A stretch of 13,750 nucleotides of DNA from JBKEAD01 sp047973165. GTDB lineage: Bacteria; Verrucomicrobiota; Verrucomicrobiia; Chthoniobacterales; JBKEAD01. Each line of letters starts with the position of its first letter. Within the stretch, counting starts at the first letter, position 1. The stretch is taken from the NCBI GenBank assembly GCA_047973165.1, contig JBKEBM010000061.1:1-13750 (forward strand), written 5' to 3'. The notes beneath the pieces were generated by a model that worked only from the letters and a program-made list of their open reading frames with translations, was not told the DNA's origin and did not search any database. Below are positions 5,625-13,650 of the stretch, piece after piece. Both the position numbers and the translations under genes were made by a program.

Positions 5625-7841
5625 ATGGCCACGCTTCCTATACCTGCTGAGAAAATTATCGAGAAATTCGGGCCCAGCCTGAATTTTCCTTCGCCGGAAA
5701 GCACGGTCGGGCGCGACGAACCCGATGCGGTGGTCAAGACGCACTGCTGCTTTTGCGGGATGCAATGCGGCATCAAACTTTTGGTAAAAAATGACCGCAT
5801 AGTCGGTTTCGAGCCATGGGAAGAGTTCCCTTTTAATGAAGGCCGCCTTTGCCCGAAAGGCGTCCAACGCTACCTGCAAAACAACCACCCGGACCGCCTC
5901 CTGTCTCCGCTGGAGCGCGTCGAGGGAAAAGGCTTCCTTCCCACAGACTGGGAGAAAGCCATGAGCCGAACAGTCTCGGAAATTCAGCGTATTCAGAAAA
6001 CCTATGGCAACGACGCCTTCTCCATGTTGTCGGGCGTTTCGCTGACCAATGAAAAAAGTTATCTCGTCGGAAAATTTGCGCGGGTTGCATTAAAAACCGC
6101 CAACCTCGACTACAATGGCCGCCTCTGTATGGTCAGCGCAGGAGCCGGTAACAAAAAAGCCTTCGGCCTCGATCGCGCTTCAAACAACTACTCCGATCTC
6201 GCTCACGCCGAAGTCATCATCATTTGCGGAACCAACGTCAGCGAGACCTTCCCAACCCTCACCCACTGGATCTGGCAGGCACGCGACTACGGTGCGAAGC
6301 TGATCGTTGTCGATCCCCGGCTCACCCCCATTGCCCGCACGGCGGACATCCATCTGCCGGTTCGTCCCGGGCGCGACTCGGCACTCTACGGTGCCCTGCT
6401 CCACCAACTCGTAAAAAACGACTGGATCGATCACGACTTCATTCGCGACCACTGCTCCGGCTTTCAGGAAAGCATCGACGCCGTCGCCGATTACAATCTC
6501 GACTGGGCGGAAAACGTCACCGGAATCCCCAAAATCAAAATCCAAAAAGCCGCCGAACTTTGGGGCAAAGCCAAAACCAGCTTCCTCTTACACGCCCGTG
6601 GCATCGAACACCAAAGCAAAGGTGTGGAAAACGTCAGTGCCTGCATCAATCTCGTTTTAGCCACCGGACGCATCGGCAAACCCTACTGCGGATACGCCAC
6701 CATCACCGGCCAGGGAAACGGCCAGGGCGGACGCGAACACGGGCACAAATGCGACCAACTCCCCGGCAATCGCGACATCGAAAACCCCGCCCACCGCCAA
6801 TACATCTCCGACGTCTGGGGCATTCCCGAAAGCGAGCTTCCCCACAAAGGTCTCACTTCCTACGAACTGATGGAAGCCATCCACCGAGGAGAAGTCAAAG
6901 GCCTCCTCTCCATCTGCTTCAATCCGCTCGTCTCTCTGCCAAACAACAACTTTGTCCGCGAGGCACTCGAAAAACTCGAGTTCTACGTCGCCATTGATTT
7001 CTTTTTAAATGAAACCGCCCGACATGCCGACATCATCCTCCCCGGCTCTTTGCAGGAAGAAGAGGAAGGAACCGTGACCACCGCCGAAGGGCGCGTCACC
7101 CGTGTTCGCAAAGCCGTCAACCCTCCCGGCAAAGCCCGAATGGACACCGCCATCCTCCTCGAACTTGCCGACCGTCTCGGCGCCGGAAAACATTTTCAAT
7201 ACGCCGAAGCCGAAGACATTTTCAACGAACTCCGCATCGCCTCCAAAGGTGGAACCGCCAACTACTACGGAATCACCTACGAAAAAATTGAGAAAAACAT
7301 GGGCGTCTTCTGGCCCTGCCCGGACATTGACCATCCAGGAACTCCCCGCCTGTGGGAGGACTACAAATTTTGCACACCGGACGGACGGGCGCATTTCCAA
7401 CCCGTTCCCTACCGCGACCCGCAGGAAGTCACCGACGATGAATATCCCGTGATTCTGACCACCGGGCGCGTTGTTTCTCAGTATCTCAGCGGCACCCAGA
7501 CGCGCCGCATCGGCAAGCTGGTGAATCAATACCCCGAACCTCTTTTGGAAATCCATCCGCTGATGGCGCAGAAATACAATATCCGTGATCGGCAGCTTGT
7601 CCGCGTGCGCACACGGCGCGGTGCTGCGGAGTTTCCGGCACAACTCGTGGAGACCATTCGCGAAGACACCGTTTTTATTCCCTACCACTGGCCCGGCAAG
7701 AAGTCGGTCAACCAACTCACCTCGGGCCACCTCGATCCCGTTTCCAAAATTCCGGAGTTCAAAGTCTGCGCCTGCCAGCTGGAGCCTCTGGATCAAATCG
7801 CCCCGTCGCCCGAGGAAGCCGCCGCCTACGCCTCGCCCTGA
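5625..7841 (+). CDS. nasA: Molybdopterin nitrate reductase catalytic subunit, assimilatory Nas/NarB type
   Basis: A 738-residue DMSO-reductase-family enzyme. Cys41, Cys44, Cys48 and Cys76 (CCFCGMQC, RLCPKG) bind an N-terminal [4Fe-4S] cluster, with the conserved Lys78 for electron transfer. NGRLCMVSAG places Cys168 as the Mo ligand, the RLCM form typical of NarB/NasA and unlike the Cys/Sec context of formate dehydrogenases. GQGNGQGGREHGHK (about 362-375) matches the bis-MGD-binding segment of Nas-type enzymes. The C-terminal molybdopterin dinucleotide-binding domain (LTTGRVVSQYLSGTQTRR to PYHWPGKKSVNQLT) is complete. There is no Tat signal, so the protein is cytoplasmic. It lacks the C-terminal BFD-type iron-sulfur domain of some NasA proteins; electrons instead should come from the adjacent ferredoxin and membrane subunits. 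Nitrate to nitrite is the likely reaction; another oxyanion is not excluded. No Shine-Dalgarno; ATG follows a T-run/ACC leader. Confidence 0.8.
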   Translation: MATLPIPAEKIIEKFGPSLNFPSPESTVGRDEPDAVVKTHCCFCGMQCGIKLLVKNDRIVGFEPWEEFPFNEGRLCPKGVQRYLQNNHPDRLLSPLERVEGKGFLPTDWEKAMSRTVSEIQRIQKTYGNDAFSMLSGVSLTNEKSYLVGKFARVALKTANLDYNGRLCMVSAGAGNKKAFGLDRASNNYSDLAHAEVIIICGTNVSETFPTLTHWIWQARDYGAKLIVVDPRLTPIARTADIHLPVRPGRDSALYGALLHQLVKNDWIDHDFIRDHCSGFQESIDAVADYNLDWAENVTGIPKIKIQKAAELWGKAKTSFLLHARGIEHQSKGVENVSACINLVLATGRIGKPYCGYATITGQGNGQGGREHGHKCDQLPGNRDIENPAHRQYISDVWGIPESELPHKGLTSYELMEAIHRGEVKGLLSICFNPLVSLPNNNFVREALEKLEFYVAIDFFLNETARHADIILPGSLQEEEEGTVTTAEGRVTRVRKAVNPPGKARMDTAILLELADRLGAGKHFQYAEAEDIFNELRIASKGGTANYYGITYEKIEKNMGVFWPCPDIDHPGTPRLWEDYKFCTPDGRAHFQPVPYRDPQEVTDDEYPVILTTGRVVSQYLSGTQTRRIGKLVNQYPEPLLEIHPLMAQKYNIRDRQLVRVRTRRGAAEFPAQLVETIREDTVFIPYHWPGKKSVNQLTSGHLDPVSKIPEFKVCACQLEPLDQIAPSPEEAAAYASP

Positions 7842-7856
7842 TTTTTTACCAACACC

Positions 7857-8441
7857 TTGAGCACGACCACTTACAAAACCGACCAGGAATTTTTCCTCGA
7901 TCCGCAACGCTGCATCGGATGCCATGCCTGCGAGATGGCCTGTGCGGAATGCGAGACCAACGGACAAACCTCTATGATTCACGTGGATTACGTGGACCGC
8001 TACAGCACGGTTCAGACATCCACTCAGGTTTGCATGCACTGCGAAGACCCCACGTGTGCAAAAGTCTGCCCGGCTGACGCCATTTCCAAAGATGCCTTTG
8101 GCGTCGTCTTCAGTGCGGACCCTGCCCGCTGCATCGCCTGCTCCAACTGTGTTATGGCTTGCCCGTTTGGCGTTCCCACCAAGTTTGAGGAAACTCAGAT
8201 CATGATGAAGTGCAACATGTGCTACGACCGGACCAGTGCCGGCCTGCGCCCCATGTGTGCGACGGTCTGCCCGACGGGTGCACTTTACTACGGCACCCGC
8301 GAAGAGATTCTTAAAAAACGTCCGAACAATACCCCGATCAATGAGTTCCAGTTCGGCGAACAACTCGTCAAAACCAAAGTCAACCTCATGATGCCCAAAG
8401 GCTCGACCAGAATCGTCATCGATGCCGAAGACGCCGACTAA
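7857..8441 (+). CDS. Four-[4Fe-4S] ferredoxin subunit (NrfC/DmsB/HycB type)
   Basis: A 194-residue iron-sulfur protein with cysteines in four groups: 19-22-25-29 (CIGCHACEMAC), 59-62-67-71 (CMHCEDPTCAKVC), 92-95-98-102 (CIACSNCVMAC) and 119-122-134-138 (CNMC..MCATVC), the usual four-cluster plan of the electron-transfer subunits of DMSO-reductase-family complexes; Cys32 is extra. It should wire the membrane cytochrome to the catalytic subunit on the cytoplasmic side; there is no signal peptide. The start is a TTG at 7857: upstream in-frame codons run straight into the previous stop and no ATG exists before the first cluster motif. Sixteen bases separate it from the catalytic gene, with no ribosome binding site but an A-T6-ACC leader like the other spacers. 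Confidence 0.87.
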   Translation: MSTTTYKTDQEFFLDPQRCIGCHACEMACAECETNGQTSMIHVDYVDRYSTVQTSTQVCMHCEDPTCAKVCPADAISKDAFGVVFSADPARCIACSNCVMACPFGVPTKFEETQIMMKCNMCYDRTSAGLRPMCATVCPTGALYYGTREEILKKRPNNTPINEFQFGEQLVKTKVNLMMPKGSTRIVIDAEDAD

Positions 8442-8486
8442 ATTTTTTTCCAGTTAATCAACCCATACCTTAGCCCTTGTTTTCAT

Positions 8487-9005
8487 ATGAAATCACCTCT
8501 GCAAGCCGATAAAACCTACGAGACAGACTTTCCCAATGAACGCGTGGAAAGCGAACACGTCTCACGTCGCGAATTTGCTAAATTTTTATGCCTCGTCTCC
8601 TGCGGACTCACTGTCGGCAGCGGTTGGGTCGCCGTTAAAGATAAACTTTTTCCACCCTTTAGTTTTAAAGGAGATTATTTTGTTTGCAAAGTTGACGACG
8701 TTCCCATCGGCGGCACACACCCGTTTCAGATCGAGGACTCTAAAATTCCATTTATCCTGATTCGCCTGAAAGATGGCTCCTTCCGCGCCTACGAGCAAAA
8801 ATGCACCCATCTGGCATGTGCCGTTTACTACCAGCCAAATATCGACCAGATTGTCTGCCCCTGCCACAGCGGATATTTCAGTGCTCAGGACGGCAGCGTC
8901 CTGCAAGGCCCACCGCCCCGCCGACTGCCACATCTCAACGTGGTGATCAAAGGAGACGACGTTTATGTAAATGAACCCAAGCATGACAAAGAAGAAATTA
9001 CCTGA
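8487..9005 (+). CDS. Tat-exported, membrane-anchored Rieske [2Fe-2S] protein
   Basis: A 172-residue bc1/b6f-type Rieske protein. The N-terminus carries a twin-arginine motif SRREFAK (Ser26-Lys32) followed by one hydrophobic helix (about 33-50), typical of an uncleaved Tat anchor. The cluster motifs are complete: Cys106-Thr-His108...Cys111 and Cys124-Pro-Cys126-His127, with Cys111/Cys126 as the disulfide pair, and GPPPRRL at 141-147. The domain should therefore face the periplasm, across the membrane from the reductase subunits. In bc complexes this protein takes the first electron from quinol; beside a cytochrome b-like subunit and a cytoplasmic Mo reductase it hints at a bifurcating or bc-like quinol-oxidising arrangement. 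It does not resemble the soluble NirD Rieske of nitrite reductase. No Shine-Dalgarno; the leader begins with A-T7. Confidence 0.88.
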   Translation: MKSPLQADKTYETDFPNERVESEHVSRREFAKFLCLVSCGLTVGSGWVAVKDKLFPPFSFKGDYFVCKVDDVPIGGTHPFQIEDSKIPFILIRLKDGSFRAYEQKCTHLACAVYYQPNIDQIVCPCHSGYFSAQDGSVLQGPPPRRLPHLNVVIKGDDVYVNEPKHDKEEIT

Positions 9006-9040
9006 ATTTTTTATAACCCAACTTCTTCAAAAAAAATCTT

Positions 9041-9349
9041 ATGAGTAATTTTCGCGACGCTCAAAACCGTGCCCATCCCTCAAAAACCAACACGCTTTCG
9101 CTGGGGATTATTTTTGTTTTGATTTTGATCCTCACCATGCAGGTCTGGCTGCTGACGGCGGGACTCAACGAAACTCTCGATGGAAACACCGTCGTCAAAT
9201 GGCCGGCCTTTGGCGCCTCGCTTTTTCTTTTCATCAGCGGCCTGGCCCTGCTCCGCTACCTACCCGATCCCATCCGGCAAAGACGACGGGCCGAACAACA
9301 TAAAAAACGCGTCGAAACTCCTCCGTTGACGAACTACCGTTCCCAATGA
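9041..9349 (+). CDS. Small two-helix membrane protein of the reductase operon
   Basis: A 102-residue protein with two hydrophobic helices (about 20-41 and 55-75) separated by a short polar loop and ending in a very basic tail (RQRRRAEQHKKR). By the positive-inside rule both ends are cytoplasmic. I do not recognise a named family. Its place between the Rieske and channel genes and its conservation of operon spacing suggest a small structural subunit of the membrane complex. Its stop overlaps the next start as ATGA. Confidence 0.75.
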   Translation: MSNFRDAQNRAHPSKTNTLSLGIIFVLILILTMQVWLLTAGLNETLDGNTVVKWPAFGASLFLFISGLALLRYLPDPIRQRRRAEQHKKRVETPPLTNYRSQ

Positions 9350-10380
9350 GCTTAGGTGTATCCTTTATCCGTTCTCTACCCCCCGCTTATTTTGCTCTGG
9401 TCATGGCCACAGGAATTATTTCCGTGGCGGCAAAGCTGCAGGGTTTTCCGCGTGTCGCCTCTGCTCTTCTCTCACTCGCCTGGGGTATTTATATTTTACT
9501 TTTTGGCCTGACTCTCTTTCGGCTGCTTGTTTTTCCAAAAGCATTTTTTGCGGACTTCAGTAACCACGCCGTCGCACCGGGTTTTTTCACAACTGCGGCA
9601 GCTACGGGAGTCATCGGCACAGCCACGACGCTGATTTGGAAACTTCCGCAAGTCGGCTGGATTCTTTGGTGGTTCTGCATCCTTCTGGCCTTTGGCCTGA
9701 TCTACTCGGTTTTTACCGTGTTGATTGTACATCAGGAAAAGCCCCCGATTGATAAAGGGCTCAATGGCGGCTGGCTGGTTGCTGTCGTGGCCACCCAATC
9801 GGTCAGTATCCTGGGCGGGGTGCTTGCCGGAGTCCTGCCGGATCACCGCGAAGTCATGCTCTTTTTTTCCATCAGCACCTGGCTCTTTGGCGGGGTTCTT
9901 TATATCTGGATCATTGCCCTGATTTTTTATCGTTACCTCTTTTTTCCGGTCAAAGCGATGGACCTGGGTCCGCCTTACTGGATCAACATGGGAGCTGTCG
10001 CCATCTCCACGCTGGCGGGATGCAACCTGATCAAACACGCCGATGAGATTCAGTTTCTGCTGGTCTTAAAACCCTTCCTTATTGGAACCACGCTGCTGTT
10101 TTGGGCCACAGCCACCTGGTGGATTCCGATGCTTCTGACTCTCGGATTCTGGCGTCATGTTTTGTGTCGTTACCCCCTGTCTTATCAGCCGGTTTTCTGG
10201 AGTGCGATTTTCCCTCTGGGAATGTATTCGGTCTGCACGTTCCAGCTTGATGAAGTGATCGAACTTCCGTTTCTGAAAATAATCTCCCTGTTTTTCTGGT
10301 GGGTCGCTCTGATCTGCTGGTCCATCACATTTATTGGTATGCTCCGCTCCTTTCTGCCCTCTAAGAAAAATGGTGCATAA
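9346..10380 (+). CDS. TDT/SLAC1-family anion channel or transporter (TehA-like)
   Basis: A 344-residue membrane protein with about ten hydrophobic helices. The first holds PPAYFALVMATGIISVA, a signature of the tellurite-resistance/dicarboxylate transporter (TDT) family that includes TehA, Mae1, the sulfite exporter Ssu1 and the plant anion channel SLAC1. Plant SLAC1 relatives conduct nitrate and chloride. In this operon the natural inference is nitrate entry or nitrite exit, since no NarK/NasA-type or ABC nitrate transporter is visible. Translation is coupled to the preceding gene (ATGA) and the 3' end overlaps the MOSC gene by 11 bases. Substrate is inferred only from context. Confidence 0.8.
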   Translation: MSLGVSFIRSLPPAYFALVMATGIISVAAKLQGFPRVASALLSLAWGIYILLFGLTLFRLLVFPKAFFADFSNHAVAPGFFTTAAATGVIGTATTLIWKLPQVGWILWWFCILLAFGLIYSVFTVLIVHQEKPPIDKGLNGGWLVAVVATQSVSILGGVLAGVLPDHREVMLFFSISTWLFGGVLYIWIIALIFYRYLFFPVKAMDLGPPYWINMGAVAISTLAGCNLIKHADEIQFLLVLKPFLIGTTLLFWATATWWIPMLLTLGFWRHVLCRYPLSYQPVFWSAIFPLGMYSVCTFQLDEVIELPFLKIISLFFWWVALICWSITFIGMLRSFLPSKKNGA

Positions 10381-10858
10381 GCTCTATATCTCACCGGGAC
10401 ATAATTTTTTCGGACACCACGGACGGGAAGCCGACACGCACCCCACCGTCGAGGTCGATTCCGTGGAATGCGTGGCCGGGTCCGGACTGCGCGGTGATCG
10501 TTTTTTTAACTACAAGCCCGACTATAAAGGGCAGATCACTTTCTTCTCTCTGGAGACTCTGCAAAAGCTCTGGGAAGATTTAGAAATCCCTCTTTCCGAG
10601 CGGGACATCAGTGCCACACGGCGCAATGTCATCACCACGGGCATGAATCTTCCCGCACTCATTGGAAAGGAATTTGAGGTTCAGGGCATACGCTTTCTTG
10701 GCATGGAGGAATGCCGCCCCTGCTACTGGATGAATGGTGCCATCCACGAAAAAGCAGAAATGTGGATGAAGGGCCGCGGCGGCCTGCGGGCAAAAATTCT
10801 TTCCGACGGCACGCTAACTTTATCAACCGCTTCCGATCAGGTTCTCCCGTCTTCGTAA
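10370..10858 (+). CDS. MOSC-domain protein
   Basis: A 162-residue single-domain MOSC protein from ATG 10370, overlapping the channel gene by 11 bases; a longer start at 10334 would lie well inside that gene. Family landmarks are GLRGDRFFNY (39-48), RRNVITTGMNL (84-94) and ECRPCYWM (114-121), with Cys118 as the conserved MOSC cysteine. MOSC domains occur in molybdenum cofactor sulfurase and in YiiM/YcbX, and are linked to Mo-cofactor handling or sulfur transfer. As the last gene of the reductase operon it may mature or protect the cofactor of the enzyme. Its final 22 bases overlap the end of modC on the opposite strand. Confidence 0.85.
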   Translation: MVHKLYISPGHNFFGHHGREADTHPTVEVDSVECVAGSGLRGDRFFNYKPDYKGQITFFSLETLQKLWEDLEIPLSERDISATRRNVITTGMNLPALIGKEFEVQGIRFLGMEECRPCYWMNGAIHEKAEMWMKGRGGLRAKILSDGTLTLSTASDQVLPSS

Positions 10859-11952
10859 GTTCGGATGGAGCTGGTTTTGATGATAAGAAAGACCGGCTGA
10901 TCGATTTCCAAATTCATTTCTTTAAGCGAGTCGGTAGTGATTTCGGCCACCAGGGATTCCTGCTCTGCGCCGTGAATTTTTGTAAAAACCAAAACCCGTC
11001 CATCGCTTTCACGCAGGGCAGTTATTTTTGCGGCAAGAATATTTCGTGCCGAGATGCCCTCGACCCGATGTTTGGCGATGAGAATATCCTGCGCGGGGAT
11101 TCCCATTATCACTTTTTCTCCGACCGAACATTTGACGGGATACGTCAGCAACTGAGGGGCATTTTTATCCGTGAGATTTAAGACCGAGGAATTTTTTCCC
11201 GTCGATGTGAGACGGACGGTCAGAATATTCTCGAAGCCCTCTCGCGACGACGGCAAGTAAATATCGGCATTAGTAAATACTTCGGTCGGCGAGCCCTGAG
11301 CAATGATCTTTCCTTCCCGCAAAGCAATGACCTCGTCGCACAATGTCTGGAGTTCCAGGGGCTGATGAGACACGATGAGCATGGGCACATCAAAGTGCTC
11401 CCGCACTCTTTTCAAAAACGGGAGGATGCGATGCCGGAGGCCCATATCCAGTGAGGCAAGCGGCTCATCGAGCATCAGAAGATGCGGTTCGGAACAGAGT
11501 GCCCGCCCCAGCGCGACGCGCTGACGTTCGCCACCGGAAAGATCGCTGACGGATCGTTCGAGCAGGGGTTGCAATTCGAGAACTTCCACGATGTCCTGGA
11601 ATGCAGACTGGAGCGATGCGGCTTCCGCTGTCGATCGCCGTGATGCAAAAAGAAGATTTTGTCGAACATTAAGATGCGGAAATAAACGCTGGTCCTGCGG
11701 GACGTATCCGATGTCGCGCTTCTCCGGCGGCAGATGGATTCCTCGTTCTGTATCCAGCCAGACGCTGCTGCCGCAGTGGATTTTTCCACTCGTATCACGG
11801 CGCAATCCGGCCAGAGATTCGAGCAGGGTTGTTTTTCCCGAACCGGAAACTCCGAATACACCAAGCACTCGCTGATGGGTGATGCAATCGATATCGAGAT
11901 CGAAACGATCCAGCGGCACACGCAATTGCATTGTAAGCACGGGAGTCCTCAT
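10837..11952 (-). CDS. modC: Molybdate ABC transporter ATP-binding protein ModC
   Basis: A 371-residue ABC ATPase: Walker A GVSGSGKT (34-41), Q-loop Gln86, signature LSGGERQ (138-144), Walker B LLMLDE (158-163) and H-loop His196. The C-terminal 130 residues form a regulatory TOBE/Mop region with the Mop-type segment SARNILAAKI at 301-310, which in ModC proteins can bind molybdate and inhibit transport. It energises molybdate import through ModB. ATG 11952 overlaps the modB stop as ATGA. It is the last gene of modABC and converges with the MOSC gene. This is the only Mop domain visible in the window, notable because the ModE-like protein lacks one. Confidence 0.93.
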   Translation of the reverse strand: MRTPVLTMQLRVPLDRFDLDIDCITHQRVLGVFGVSGSGKTTLLESLAGLRRDTSGKIHCGSSVWLDTERGIHLPPEKRDIGYVPQDQRLFPHLNVRQNLLFASRRSTAEAASLQSAFQDIVEVLELQPLLERSVSDLSGGERQRVALGRALCSEPHLLMLDEPLASLDMGLRHRILPFLKRVREHFDVPMLIVSHQPLELQTLCDEVIALREGKIIAQGSPTEVFTNADIYLPSSREGFENILTVRLTSTGKNSSVLNLTDKNAPQLLTYPVKCSVGEKVIMGIPAQDILIAKHRVEGISARNILAAKITALRESDGRVLVFTKIHGAEQESLVAEITTDSLKEMNLEIDQPVFLIIKTSSIRTYEDGRT

Positions 11953-12638
11953 GCTTTAGATTTCCTTTTTTGTTTTGTATGCCTCGGACGAGTCAGCCAC
12001 TCGGTAGCAAAGATCGCACAAAATCCTACTATCAGAGCCGTGATCGTCAGAAAATCCGCGCGGTCATCCCGCCCCGCTTGCTGGGCACTGAAAATAGCGG
12101 AGGCCAGTGTTTGCGTTCGTCCGGGAATATTTCCGGCTACGATAACCGTCGCTCCAAATTCTCCCATAGCGCGGGTGAATCCGAGAATCATAGCGGCGGC
12201 TAATCCTCGTGAAGCAAGCGGCAGTGTTACCAAAAAAAAGACCTGAATGCGTTTGAAGCCAAGTGTTCTGGCCATGTCTTCAAGCTTTGGATCGACCTCT
12301 TCAAAACTCACCCGCGCTGCTCGGATCACCAGCGGCATGGACATGATGCTGCAAGCCACGATCACCGCTTTCCATGTGAGCAGGATATTCAGATCAAAGC
12401 CGAGAAGTTGCTGGCCCAGCAAGCCGTCATCGGCCAGGAGGCGGAGCAATAAATATCCGACGGCAGTCGGTGGCAGAACCAGCGGCAAACTCGTAAGAGT
12501 CGAGATCAGTCGTTTTCCAAAAAAGTCATGACGAGCCAGAGCGTAAGAAAGAGGAGTGCCCAAGGTCATGACGAGCAGAGTTGTCAGCCCCGCCCATAGC
12601 AGGGTGTGCGCGATGACTGGCAAAATCTCCCCGGTCAT
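11949..12638 (-). CDS. modB: Molybdate ABC transporter permease ModB
   Basis: A 229-residue inner-membrane permease with about five hydrophobic helices. The cytoplasmic coupling loop is visible as EDMARTLGFKRIQVFF, followed by GFTRAMGEFGATVIVAGN, both typical of ModB/CysTW permeases. Translation from ATG 12638 overlaps the modA stop as ATGA and gives the usual family length; a longer frame upstream to 12941 is an antisense-like extension inside modA in another frame. It forms the molybdate channel with ModC. Confidence 0.93.
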   Translation of the reverse strand: MTGEILPVIAHTLLWAGLTTLLVMTLGTPLSYALARHDFFGKRLISTLTSLPLVLPPTAVGYLLLRLLADDGLLGQQLLGFDLNILLTWKAVIVACSIMSMPLVIRAARVSFEEVDPKLEDMARTLGFKRIQVFFLVTLPLASRGLAAAMILGFTRAMGEFGATVIVAGNIPGRTQTLASAIFSAQQAGRDDRADFLTITALIVGFCAIFATEWLTRPRHTKQKRKSKA

Positions 12639-13438
12639 TCCGCTCGCCCAAACGTCATAAAGCCGTATTTTTGAAAAATTTCCTGAGCTTTCGGACTGCT
12701 CAGAAAGTTGAGAAATTCGACGGACAAATCCGGCTCTGCAGCAGCTTTCAGAATAGCTGCCGAATATTCTATTTTCGGCCCGTCTTTTACGGGCACTTTG
12801 TAGAGCGGACGAACTTTTCCGTCGCTGGAAATAAAATCTGTTCCGTAAACGATGCCGATGACATTGGCGCTTCCCTCGACCTGAGCCAGTGCGGCCCGCA
12901 CATCGGGTGCGGGTGAAATACGCCCCTGCACTTCGCTCCAAAGTGTATTTCCGTTTTCGGCTTTTAGTGATTCCAGCCAGGTTTTGGCATATTTCCCTGC
13001 GGGAACAGAATCGGGGTCTCCGATAGCCAGAAATTTGAAAGGCAGTTGGGCGAAGGCTGTTGGTTGATTTAGTTCCCAGGTTGAGTTTTTATTTGCGATT
13101 AGCACAAGGGTATTTGAGAGCAAAGTTCGGCGAGTTCCGTCTGCGAGCAGTCCACCTTTTTCGACTTCATTCATCCAGCGTTGATTGGCGCTGAGGTAAA
13201 GATCAGCTTTTGGAGAGGCAAGTAATTGACGGGCAAGTGCACCGGACCCGGCAAAGTTATAAATAAATTCTACGGAGTGATTTTTTTCAAACTCAGCAGT
13301 AACTTCCTGGATAACATCAGTCAGGCTGGCCGCCACAAACAAGGTCAGCGTTTTCCTCTCCTGACGATCACCACTGCAGGCAGAAAAGATGAATGAGATA
13401 CAAATCGATATCAGTATCAGGGGAAAAATTCGTTTCAT
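12635..13438 (-). CDS. modA: Molybdate-binding protein ModA (probable lipoprotein)
   Basis: A 267-residue binding protein from ATG 13438. The start gives a lipoprotein-like signal (KR, hydrophobic core, FSAC with Cys21); Phe at the -3 position is not ideal, so anchoring is likely rather than certain. Mature features match ModA: LFVAASLTDV at 33-42, NFAGSGALARQL at 61-72 (oxyanion-binding serines), KADLYLSANQRWMN, and a VYGTDF segment near the C-terminal lobe. It captures molybdate, and perhaps tungstate, for ModBC. The frame is open for another 63 codons upstream to 13627, but that extension runs through the dispersed repeat and lacks signal-peptide logic. A ModE-like site lies about 210 bases upstream. 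Confidence 0.92.
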   Translation of the reverse strand: MKRIFPLILISICISFIFSACSGDRQERKTLTLFVAASLTDVIQEVTAEFEKNHSVEFIYNFAGSGALARQLLASPKADLYLSANQRWMNEVEKGGLLADGTRRTLLSNTLVLIANKNSTWELNQPTAFAQLPFKFLAIGDPDSVPAGKYAKTWLESLKAENGNTLWSEVQGRISPAPDVRAALAQVEGSANVIGIVYGTDFISSDGKVRPLYKVPVKDGPKIEYSAAILKAAAEPDLSVEFLNFLSSPKAQEIFQKYGFMTFGRAE

Positions 13439-13442
13439 GGAC

Positions 13443-13508
13443 CCGAAAACCTGCTTTTCGGCAGAGAGGCCAGACAAAATTTTGGAGATAAGGCGAAAAG
13501 GTAGCCGC
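13443..13508 (+). repeat. Dispersed repeat, copy 1
   Basis: Sixty-six bases nearly repeated at 13684-13750 in the same orientation. It starts with a perfect stem CCGAAAA-n5-TTTTCGG (13443-13461) and ends GTAGCCGC. It lies immediately upstream of the modA start and could form RNA structure in the modA leader. Confidence 0.85.
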
Positions 13509-13650
13509 TGGTCTTGTCCCAACGGGCATCTTTTCAACGCCGTCTTCGGGATTTTGAACAACTCTGTACTGAAAATGAGGTTTCCGGGTGTATTCTTCAT
13601 AAGTAAACTTAGAAACAGCATTCTCACCTAGGGTATGTTTTCCAGTCAAT

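Noticed and set aside
5625..7841. Formate dehydrogenase as identity of the catalytic subunit
   Set aside because: The Mo-ligand context NGRLCM and the GQGNGQGGREHG segment fit Nas/NarB nitrate reductases; the formate dehydrogenase active-site context is absent.
7005..8363. Long (452-codon) open frame on the minus strand
   Set aside because: It lies antisense to the reductase and ferredoxin genes, whose cofactor motifs are unmistakable, and it shows no domain; it follows from codon bias on the plus strand.
13439..13627. 63-codon N-terminal extension of ModA
   Set aside because: ATG 13438 gives an immediate lipoprotein signal; the extension would bury it and translate repeat copy 1.
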